Assembly: GCA_050011095.1 (NCBI GenBank)
Contig: JBEKJU010000252.1
Coordinates: forward strand, 1-5,624
Length of the DNA: 5,624 bases
Direction: 5' to 3'
DNA from: JBEKJU01 sp050011095
Lineage (GTDB): Bacteria; Desulfobacterota; Syntrophorhabdia; Syntrophorhabdales; WCHB1-27
Positions 1-4,964 of this stretch are shown here, one piece after another (within the stretch, counting starts at the first letter, position 1; every line of letters starts with the position of its first letter). The notes beneath the pieces are model-generated. The model ran no database searches. It saw only the letters and a program-made list of their open reading frames with translations, and was not told where the DNA came from. The translations under genes and the position numbers were made by a program.

Positions 1-233
1 GCCCCACGAAGCTCCCCGAGGTCGCCCGGTCTATCGGACGGGCCTTGGGGGAATTCAGGCGAATGGCCGACGATGTGAAGGAGACCCTTGAGCAGGAGCT
101 CACCAGGGAGGAAGACAAGGAGGGGGAGTCCGGGGAGCAGAAGGAAGAAAGCCCCCCGGAAGGCGTCGGTCCCGATAAATTGGAGAAAGAAACATCGGAA
201 GGCACCGGTAAGGATGAGCGAAAGAACGTATGA
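1..233 (+). CDS. tatB: TatB-like twin-arginine translocase subunit, 3' end only
   Basis: The frame is open from base 3 to the TGA at 231–233, leaving 76 visible residues of a protein whose start lies before the window. It begins with KLPEVARSIGRALGEFRR followed by MADDVKETLEQEL. This is the amphipathic-helix signature of TatA/TatB proteins, which follows their single N-terminal membrane helix; that helix is outside the window. The remaining ~40 residues are a highly charged Glu/Lys/Pro/Gly-rich tail, as is usual for the variable cytoplasmic end of TatB. TatB pairs with TatC to form the receptor for twin-arginine signal peptides. The LPE-AR-GRALGEFRR pattern and the place directly before tatC favour TatB, but a TatA cannot be excluded without the N-terminus. 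An internal TTG at 45 is not a likely start, because family similarity extends upstream of it. The stop overlaps the tatC start by four bases (ATGA). Confidence 0.8.
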   Translation, partial: PTKLPEVARSIGRALGEFRRMADDVKETLEQELTREEDKEGESGEQKEESPPEGVGPDKLEKETSEGTGKDERKNV

Positions 234-967
234 TGGACGAGAAGAAACCCTTCGTCGCCCACCTCAAGGAGTTGAGGGACAGGCTGGTCGTCAGTCTAAT
301 CGGTCTCGGCATCGCCTTTATCATCACCTATAGCTTCAAGGAGAGGATCTTTCACTTCCTCATGCGCCCCTTCATCGAGGTGATGCCGCCCCGCAGCTCC
401 TTTATTTTTACGAGCATCACCGAGGCCTTCGTCACCTATTTCAAGGTTGCCCTCGTGGCGGCCGTCTTCCTGGCGGCGCCCGTTATCCTTTACGAGGTCT
501 GGATGTTCGTCTCGCCGGGCCTTTACGAAAAGGAAAAGAAATACATCATGCCCTTCATCATCTTCGGGAGCGTCTTTTTCGCTGCCGGCGCCCTTTTCTG
601 CTATTACGTGACCATGCCTGTGGTCTACCACTTTTTCGTAAGCTACGCGGGTCGCATGGTCGTCCCCATGCCTTCCCTCAAAGAGTATATGAACCTCACG
701 CTCAAGATGCTTATCATCTTCGGTTTTATATTCCAGATGCCCCTGGTCGCCTATTATCTCGCGAAGGCGGGCATCATCAACTACAAGGGGCTGGCAAAGA
801 AGAGGAGATACGCCATTCTCGGCATCGCGGTGCTGAGCGCCATCATTACGCCCCCGGAGGTATCGAGCCAGCTTCTCATGGCACTGCCCATGTACGGCCT
901 CTTCGAGCTGAGCGTCGTGATCGCGAGAGTCTTCGGAAAAAAGGAGGCCACCGATGGAACTGCTTAA
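230..967 (+). CDS. tatC: Sec-independent protein translocase subunit TatC
   Basis: This 245-residue inner-membrane protein is the core of the Tat translocon and recognises twin-arginine signal peptides on folded cargo. The length is typical. Family landmarks occur in order: the N-terminal cytoplasmic HLKELRDRL (11–19), RPF (46–48), the loop FVSPGLYEKE (93–102), FGFIFQMP in the fourth membrane segment (164–171), and TPPEVSSQ followed by PMYGLFE (207–226). Six hydrophobic segments fit about 20–36, 70–92, 105–127, 156–178, 194–207 and 213–233. The start could be ATG 230 (ATGA overlap with the upstream stop) or ATG 233. There is no strong Shine–Dalgarno at the right distance (AGGA at 211–214 is far), so translation probably depends on coupling to tatB. 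Two positions differ from E. coli: Gln169 in place of Glu170, and Glu210 in place of Asp211. The gene ends 14 bases inside glmU. Confidence 0.97.
   Translation: MMDEKKPFVAHLKELRDRLVVSLIGLGIAFIITYSFKERIFHFLMRPFIEVMPPRSSFIFTSITEAFVTYFKVALVAAVFLAAPVILYEVWMFVSPGLYEKEKKYIMPFIIFGSVFFAAGALFCYYVTMPVVYHFFVSYAGRMVVPMPSLKEYMNLTLKMLIIFGFIFQMPLVAYYLAKAGIINYKGLAKKRRYAILGIAVLSAIITPPEVSSQLLMALPMYGLFELSVVIARVFGKKEATDGTA
941..947 (+). promoter_or_regulatory. Ribosome-binding site for glmU, inside the end of tatC
   Basis: AAGGAGG lies six bases before ATG 954. It fixes the glmU start and sits wholly within the tatC reading frame, so glmU translation can be initiated by ribosomes finishing tatC. Confidence 0.85.
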
Positions 968-2321
968 CTGCGTAATACTTGCGGCCGGCAAAGGCACGCG
1001 GATGCGGTCGAAGACCCCGAAGATCGCCCATCCCATCATGGGCAGGCCCATGATTCGCTACGTTGTGGAGACCGCGCAATCACTCTTGCCGCAGCGGGTA
1101 GTCGTGGTGACCGGCCACGGGAAGACCCTCGTGGAGGACTGCCTCGACGGGGCGGGCGTCGCCTTTGCGCACCAGGCCGAGCAGAAGGGAACGGCCCATG
1201 CGCTGCTCACCGCCGAGGACCTCCTCGGACCGGGGGACATCCTCGTGCTCTACGGCGACGTGCCCCTCATCCGGGCCTCGACGCTCCACGCCTTCATCGA
1301 GTCCTTCCGCAAATCCGAGGGCATCGCCTTCATGACGACGGAACCGGAGCGGCCCGACGGCTACGGCAGGGTCATCCTGGACGATTCCGGCCGGATCATC
1401 GACATCGTCGAGGAAAGCGAGGCGACCGATGACGTCAGGCAGGTAAGGGTTATCAACACGGGGCTTTGCATGATCCGCCGCGACCTCCTGCCCCTCGTCG
1501 CGGCCGTGAGCCCCGACAACACGAAGGGTGAATACTACCTTACCGACATCTGCACTCATGCGAGGCGTCACGGCATCACGGTCGCGGCCTTCGCCCATGG
1601 GGACGCGGTCGAGGTTCTCGGCATCAATACGCGCAGAGAGCTGCTCGATGCCAATCTGGCCGTGAGACATGCCATCCTCGACCGTCATATGGACAACGGC
1701 GTCACCATGGCCGACAGAAGCCCGTACATCGAGGCGGACGTCACGATCGGTCCCGACACGGTCATCTCCCCGTACTGCTATATCACCGGCCGGACCGAGA
1801 TCGGGCAGGACGTCTTCGTCGGCCCCCATGTGGTGATCAAGGACTCCGTCCTGGAAGACGGAGTCTCCATCGAGGGCTTTACCTCCCTCGACGGGGTGAG
1901 GGCCGGCCAGGGCGCCAAAATTGGACCCTTCACCCGCATCAGGCCGAAGACGGTCCTGAAAAGGAATGTGAAGATAGGCAACTTCGTGGAGCTGAAGAAC
2001 GCCACCATAGGAGAAGGCTCCAAGGCAAGCCACCTCTCCTACATAGGGGATGCCGAGGTGGGAAGCGGGGTTAACATAGGGGCAGGCACAATTACTTGTA
2101 ATTACGACGGGAAGCACAAGTACCGGACGACCATAGAGGACGGCGTCTTCGTCGGCAGCAACACCGAGCTGGTGGCGCCTGTCACCGTAGGGAAGGACGC
2201 GTTCATCGGGGCAGGCTCCACGATCACCCGCGATGTCCCCGAAGGGGCCCTCGCTATAACGCGCGTAAAACAGAGGCACATCGAAGGCTACTCAGCAAGG
2301 AGGAAAAAATGTGCGGAATAG
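954..2321 (+). CDS. glmU: Bifunctional GlmU: glucosamine-1-phosphate acetyltransferase / N-acetylglucosamine-1-phosphate uridyltransferase
   Basis: This cytoplasmic enzyme acetylates glucosamine-1-phosphate with acetyl-CoA and then couples the product to UTP, giving UDP-N-acetylglucosamine for peptidoglycan and lipopolysaccharide. It has 455 residues (E. coli about 456). The N-terminal nucleotidyltransferase half (about 1–226) has LAAGKGTRM (9–17) with PK at 22–23, QAEQKGTAHA (74–83), LYGDVPLI (99–106, metal-binding Asp102), GYGRV, EYYLTDI and VLGINTRREL (metal-binding Asn225). After a linker helix, the C-terminal half is a left-handed beta-helix of hexapeptide repeats. It includes KIGPFTRIRPKT, IGNFVELKNA, SKASHLSYIGDAE (catalytic-base histidine at 360, E. 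coli His363), NIGAGTITCNYDG (Asn383) and VGSNTELVAPVTVG. Both active sites look intact. It overlaps tatC by 14 bases and glmS by 13, placing it firmly in one operon. Confidence 0.98.
   Translation: MELLNCVILAAGKGTRMRSKTPKIAHPIMGRPMIRYVVETAQSLLPQRVVVVTGHGKTLVEDCLDGAGVAFAHQAEQKGTAHALLTAEDLLGPGDILVLYGDVPLIRASTLHAFIESFRKSEGIAFMTTEPERPDGYGRVILDDSGRIIDIVEESEATDDVRQVRVINTGLCMIRRDLLPLVAAVSPDNTKGEYYLTDICTHARRHGITVAAFAHGDAVEVLGINTRRELLDANLAVRHAILDRHMDNGVTMADRSPYIEADVTIGPDTVISPYCYITGRTEIGQDVFVGPHVVIKDSVLEDGVSIEGFTSLDGVRAGQGAKIGPFTRIRPKTVLKRNVKIGNFVELKNATIGEGSKASHLSYIGDAEVGSGVNIGAGTITCNYDGKHKYRTTIEDGVFVGSNTELVAPVTVGKDAFIGAGSTITRDVPEGALAITRVKQRHIEGYSARRKKCAE
2297..2303 (+). promoter_or_regulatory. Ribosome-binding site for glmS, inside the end of glmU
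   Basis: AAGGAGG lies five bases before ATG 2309 and within the last codons of glmU. It confirms the start that gives the required N-terminal Met-Cys of GlmS and implies translational coupling with glmU. Confidence 0.87.
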
Positions 2322-4126
2322 TCGGCTACCTGGGCCAAGGCGAGGCCTATCCCATCCTGATCGAGGCCCTCAAAAGGCTCGAATACCGTGGCTATGACTC
2401 TGCCGGGATCGCGGTCTCGTGCGACGGGAAGATCGAGATCGCCCGTCAAAAGGGCAAGGTGGATGAACTGAGGAAGCTGTGCGACGGGGGCTTCAAGGGG
2501 AGCCTCGGGATCGCCCACACGAGGTGGGCAACCCACGGCACGCCGTCGGAGCGGAACGCCCATCCCCACAGGGCCGGCGGCGTGGTGGTCGTCCACAACG
2601 GCATCGTCGAGAACTATATCGAGCTGAAAGAGCAGCTCCGATCGAAGCGCCACAGGTTCCTCTCCGATACGGACACGGAGGTGATCCCCCACCTAATCAC
2701 GGATCACGTGGAAGAAGGGGCCGACCTCGTCGAGGCGGTGCGGCTGGCCCTCAATGAGATGAGCGGCTCTTACGCCCTCGGTATTATCAAGGAAGACGAG
2801 CAGACGCTCATCGCCGCAAAAAAGGAGAGCCCCCTCGTGCTCGGCCTGGGCGACGGCGAGTTCTTCATCGCGAGTGACGCGCCCGCCCTCGTCGGAAGGA
2901 CGAACAGGTTCATCTTCCTCGAAGATAACGATATCGCCGTCATGAGGGGCAATGACCTTCGCCTCATCGACGTGGCCGGAAAACCCGTGGAACGGAAGGT
3001 GCACGTCATCAACTGGTCGGGCGCCATGGCGGAGAAGGGCGGCTACAAGCATTTCATGCTGAAGGAGATCTTCGAGCAGCCCCGGGCCATCTCCGACACG
3101 CTCCTCGGCAGGGTGAAAGAGGAGCAGGGCGAGGTCGAGTTCGAGGAGCTGAAGCTCCCTCCCGTCGCCAGGATCAAACGGGTATGGATGATCGCCTGCG
3201 GCACCTCGTATCACGCGTGTCTCATAGGCAAGCACATGTTCGAGGAGAACCTGCGCATGCCCGTCGAGGTCGACATCGCCTCCGAGTTCCGGTACAGGAA
3301 TCCGATCATGGGCAAGAACGACATGATCGTCCTCGTCTCCCAGTCGGGAGAGACGGCGGACACCATAGCGGTCATGAAGGAGGCGAAAAAAAGGGGCATC
3401 TTTACCCTCGCCGTCTGCAACGTCCTGGGAAGCACCCTTGCCCGTGAATCGGACGGCGTCATTTTCACCCACGCCGGACCCGAGATCGGCGTCGCATCGA
3501 CCAAGGCCTTCACCACGCAGATATCGGTGCTATTCCTCCTCACGCTCCATCTCGGAAAAAAGCTCGGCGCCATGGACCAGGACGCGCTCAGGCACCGGAT
3601 AAACGAGATCAGGAAGATACCCCACAAGCTCCAACTCGCCCTCGACGGGGCCGGAGACATGGAGGAGTTCGCCCGCAGGTATATGCACTACAAGAATTTT
3701 CTCTATCTCGGCAGGGGCATCAGCTATCCCGTCTCCCTCGAAGGCGCCCTCAAGCTGAAGGAGATATCCTATATCCATGCGGAGGCCTATGCCGCGGGAG
3801 AGATGAAGCACGGCCCCATCGCCCTCATCGACGAGCAGATGCCCGTTGTCTTCGTCTCGCCTTACGATCAGACGTATAAGAAGACGTGCAGCAACGTCGA
3901 AGAGGTCGCATCGAGGCGCGGCAACATCATACTCTGCACCGACTACGACGCCCACGAGATGGCGCCGAAGGCCTCGAGCATCCTGAAGGTGCCGGAGACG
4001 CTCTACGAGCTGCAGCCCATGGTCTTTATCGTGCCGCTCCAGCTATTCGCCTACCACATCGCGAATCTCCTGGGGACGGACGTGGACCAGCCGAGGAATC
4101 TGGCCAAATCCGTCACCGTCGAATAA
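2309..4126 (+). CDS. glmS: Glutamine–fructose-6-phosphate aminotransferase (isomerizing)
   Basis: GlmS takes ammonia from glutamine and turns fructose-6-phosphate into glucosamine-6-phosphate, the committed step of amino-sugar synthesis. It has 605 residues (E. coli 609). The N-terminal glutaminase domain starts MCGIVGYLG, so Cys2 becomes the N-terminal nucleophile after Met removal. It also carries YRGYDSAGIAV, HTRWATHG (Arg72, Trp73), VVHNG (95–98) and SDTDTEV (Asp122). Two SIS sugar-isomerase domains follow. The first has IACGTSYHA (Cys297–Ser300), VSQSGETADT (Ser344–Thr349) and GVASTKAF. The second has EGALKLKEISYIHAEAY (Glu478, Lys482, Glu485) and GEMKHGP (His501). The C-terminal QPRNLAKSVTVE supplies Lys600, equivalent to E. 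coli Lys603. All expected active-site residues are present. It is the last gene of the operon and is followed by fold-back sequences. No glmS ribozyme is evident in the short upstream overlap. Confidence 0.98.
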   Translation: MCGIVGYLGQGEAYPILIEALKRLEYRGYDSAGIAVSCDGKIEIARQKGKVDELRKLCDGGFKGSLGIAHTRWATHGTPSERNAHPHRAGGVVVVHNGIVENYIELKEQLRSKRHRFLSDTDTEVIPHLITDHVEEGADLVEAVRLALNEMSGSYALGIIKEDEQTLIAAKKESPLVLGLGDGEFFIASDAPALVGRTNRFIFLEDNDIAVMRGNDLRLIDVAGKPVERKVHVINWSGAMAEKGGYKHFMLKEIFEQPRAISDTLLGRVKEEQGEVEFEELKLPPVARIKRVWMIACGTSYHACLIGKHMFEENLRMPVEVDIASEFRYRNPIMGKNDMIVLVSQSGETADTIAVMKEAKKRGIFTLAVCNVLGSTLARESDGVIFTHAGPEIGVASTKAFTTQISVLFLLTLHLGKKLGAMDQDALRHRINEIRKIPHKLQLALDGAGDMEEFARRYMHYKNFLYLGRGISYPVSLEGALKLKEISYIHAEAYAAGEMKHGPIALIDEQMPVVFVSPYDQTYKKTCSNVEEVASRRGNIILCTDYDAHEMAPKASSILKVPETLYELQPMVFIVPLQLFAYHIANLLGTDVDQPRNLAKSVTVE

Positions 4127-4135
4127 AGGCTTTGG

Positions 4136-4163
4136 CGTGGGGAGCTGCGCGCAGCTCCCCACG
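4136..4163. repeat. Perfect 28-base palindrome downstream of glmS
   Basis: The half-site CGTGGGGAGCTGCG is followed directly by its exact reverse complement, starting ten bases after the glmS stop. As RNA it would form a very stable hairpin of about 12 pairs with a minimal loop. No T-run follows it on the plus strand, so on its own it is not a classical intrinsic terminator. It may protect the mRNA 3' end, act together with the next hairpin, or be a dispersed palindromic repeat. Confidence 0.75.
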
Positions 4164-4173
4164 AGGTACGGCC

Positions 4174-4200
4174 GGGCGCTTTCGCGCCCTCCTTTGTCTT
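4174..4200 (+). terminator. Probable intrinsic terminator of the tat–glm operon
   Basis: GGGCGC (4174–4179), a TTTC loop and GCGCCC (4184–4189) form a six-pair GC-only hairpin. It is followed by the T-rich tail TCCTTTGTCTT. It lies 47 bases after the glmS stop, the expected place for operon termination. The T-tract is interrupted, so efficiency is uncertain. Confidence 0.6.
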
Positions 4201-4202
4201 CG

Positions 4203-4270
4203 GCGGGGTCGAGAACATCCCCACGTACGCACCCCCGGTTCCGCGGTGTGCGCCCCCTCGACTTCACCGC
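4203..4270. other. Multi-tier imperfect inverted repeat
   Basis: Three nested pairings share one axis: GCGG (4203–4206) with CCGC (4267–4270), GTCGAG (4208–4213) with CTCGAC (4257–4262), and CGCAC (4228–4232) with GTGCG (4248–4252), the last continued by two more GC pairs after one mismatch. No reading frame accounts for it. It may be part of a small structured RNA, a second termination region or a decayed repeat; GC-rich DNA also produces such pairing by chance. Confidence 0.35.
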
Positions 4271-4310
4271 ATCCATCAAAAAGCGCCTTCCCTGGGCATG
4301 ATTGGGCACA

Positions 4311-4352
4311 CATATCCGCATCCGGGTCCCCTGTCGCAGGCTGACCCATATG
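4311..4352. other. Hairpin-forming inverted repeat
   Basis: GGGTC (4324–4328) pairs with GACCC (4343–4347). Inside it CCTG (4330–4333) pairs with CAGG (4337–4340) around a TCG loop, and outside it CATAT (4311–4315) can pair with ATATG (4348–4352) across an eight-base bulge. The 3' arm also holds the 10-base palindrome CCCATATGGG (4345–4354). The function is unknown; it marks the edge between the GC-rich post-glmS segment and the AT-rich patch. Confidence 0.35.
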
Positions 4353-4363
4353 GGCTATAAATG

Positions 4364-4392
4364 TCTGGAATGACTATCTTTTATTTTCCAGA
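4364..4392. promoter_or_regulatory. Inverted repeat TCTGGAA-N15-TTCCAGA, candidate operator
   Basis: Exact seven-base half-sites (4364–4370 and 4386–4392) flank a 15-base AT-rich centre. The repeat ends three bases before a consensus TTGACA -35 hexamer. The centre-to-centre distance is 22 bases, about two helical turns, which would suit a dimeric regulator bound just upstream of the polymerase. This is inference; no known regulator consensus is recognised, and as RNA it would also form a hairpin. Confidence 0.4.
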
Positions 4393-4395
4393 TGG

Positions 4396-4425
4396 TTGAC
4401 AATATTCTTCTTCGATACCTACGAT
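4396..4425 (+). promoter_or_regulatory. Candidate sigma70-type promoter
   Basis: A perfect -35 TTGACA (4396–4401) is followed after 18 bases by TACGAT (4420–4425), which matches four of six -10 positions. It lies in the only markedly AT-rich stretch of the intergenic region. Transcription starting near 4432 would give a leader of about 530 bases before the DUF3494 gene. The -10 is imperfect and the leader long, so the assignment is tentative. Confidence 0.4.
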
Positions 4426-4731
4426 TTTCATAAGATCACATCCTGCCGGGGCACCAGACGCCGGCGGGGTCGCAGGCCGGCTGCTCGATCATCTCACGCA
4501 CTATTAAAGTTTGCGCATGTACCCGTATATGTACGTCTATGGAGACAGTAATCCGGAAGGGGTCTCTCTCCATGGGCGGATGAACCTGGCGCGGTCCCCT
4601 TTGTGAGAACATCGAAAGTTCATCAACCTTGACGGCGTACCGAAGGATCGGACGGCCAGGCCGGTTTTATCGCGGCAGGGAGGTGATAAGTGACAAAGTG
4701 AAACCGGACGCGGGAAACAAAAGCGGGACTA
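4426..4731 (+). other. Gene-free stretch, possible long structured leader
   Basis: No convincing coding frame is present. Visible contents are a GCCGGC pair (4460–4465 and 4476–4481, ten-base loop), the longer fold-back at 4534–4578, and a small CCGA-AGGA-TCGG hairpin (4640–4651) followed by a GGCC-rich segment ending in TTTTAT (4665–4670). It was compared by eye with cyclic-di-GMP, cobalamin and molybdenum-cofactor riboswitch signatures and none matched. Confidence 0.35.
4534..4578 (+). ncRNA. Candidate structured RNA element with GNRA-type tip
   Basis: CGTCTATGGAGA (4534–4545) pairs over 12 positions with TCTCCATGGGCG (4567–4578), with two G–U wobbles; the inner seven pairs (ATGGAGA/TCTCCAT) are perfect. 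The enclosed 21 bases contain CC-GGAA-GG (4553–4560), a GNRA-type tetraloop on a short stem. A long stem, an internal loop and a GNRA cap form the kind of architecture used by cis-regulatory RNAs. Without homologues showing paired changes it remains a prediction, and the family is unknown. Confidence 0.3.
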
Positions 4732-4922
4732 TAGCGTTCCGCAAAATTGAGTAACGATTCGAATTCCCGTCACCCAGCCTGCCCCGGACCTGATCCGGGG
4801 GCGGACACCGGGGTCCAGTGGTTCATAAGGCCCTAAAAATGCTGGGTTCCGGCGTTCGCCGGGATGACGAAGGACAGCCGGAATCTAGGCCGTCAATCGG
4901 TAATTATTTTTGCGGAACGCTC
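4732..4922. mobile_element. MITE-like non-autonomous element with TA-flanked inverted ends
   Basis: The left end (4733–4759) and right end (4895–4921) are inverted repeats of each other over 27 bases with 23 matches. The outer 14 (AGCGTTCCGCAAAA) are exact. One extra base on each side leads to a TA dinucleotide (4730–4731 and 4923–4924). This fits the TA target duplication of IS630/Tc1-mariner transposition, although CTA on both sides (4729–4731 and 4922–4924) is also shared. About 190 bases with no gene inside is typical of a miniature element moved by a transposase from elsewhere. The right end lies 32 bases before the ribosome-binding site of the DUF3494 gene, so the insertion is in its immediate upstream region. 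The IS family is inferred from the TA flanks only. Confidence 0.65.
4764..4870. repeat. REP-like palindromic repeat inside the MITE
   Basis: The segment opens with TTCCCGTCACCCAGC and closes with GCTGGG…GGGATGACGAA, so its two ends are roughly inverted (GTCA-CCC against GGGA-TGAC). It holds two strong hairpins: CCCCGGA-CCTGA-TCCGGGG (4782–4800) and CCGGCG-TT-CGCCGG (4849–4862). The wording resembles the dispersed intergenic 'CCCCGGACTTGATCCGGGG … TTCCGGCG…CGCCGG…ATGACG' repeats seen in many GC-rich proteobacterial genomes. That resemblance is from memory and the copy number here is unknown. Between the arms, GGGG flanks GCGGACACC on both sides, which may be a small local duplication. Confidence 0.6.
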
Positions 4923-4953
4923 TAACGAGGTCGGGTCCTTAACGGCAATCCAT

Positions 4954-4959
4954 AGGAGG
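4954..4959 (+). promoter_or_regulatory. Ribosome-binding site for the DUF3494 gene
   Basis: AGGAGG lies five bases before ATG 4965 and is a near-consensus Shine–Dalgarno. It decides the start in favour of 4965 over the in-frame ATG at 4977. Confidence 0.85.
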
Positions 4960-4964
4960 CACAC

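Noticed and set aside
296..1051. A 251-codon minus-strand open frame opposite tatC and the start of glmU
   Set aside because: It spans two genuine genes in antisense and its highly charged composition is that of a complement-strand artefact.
1080..2279. A 399-codon open frame on the minus strand opposite glmU
   Set aside because: It lies wholly antisense to a clearly conserved gene. Its translation has no recognisable domain, and long antisense frames are common in GC-rich codon-biased DNA.
2693..3472. A 259-codon minus-strand open frame opposite glmS
   Set aside because: It is a shadow of glmS with low-complexity Asp/Gly/His/Arg-rich translation and no supported ribosome-binding site.
3886..4344. 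A plus-strand frame running out of glmS through the terminator region
   Set aside because: It overlaps glmS out of frame, is Arg/Pro/His rich, and crosses the palindrome and terminator hairpins.
4581..4606. A sigma54 promoter (TGGCGC…)
   Set aside because: The -12 GC element is absent at the required spacing.
4430..4731. Cyclic-di-GMP (GEMM) riboswitch upstream of the secreted protein
   Set aside because: The hallmark GGCAAACC and GACGCAAAGCC blocks are not present in the right order; short partial likenesses (GACGGCGTACCGAAGG) are not enough.
4584..4754. A short open frame (possible starts TTG 4629 or GTG 4683) ending inside the left end of the MITE, with GGGAGG nearby
   Set aside because: Start codons are poor and mis-spaced from the purine-rich run, the peptide resembles nothing recognised, and it depends on MITE sequence for its stop. 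It could be a gene remnant but there is no support.
4895..4940. A promoter supplied by the right end of the MITE (TAATTATTTTTGCGG)
   Set aside because: TAATTAT has no -35 at a suitable distance, and TTGCGG has no -10 downstream at 16–18 bases.
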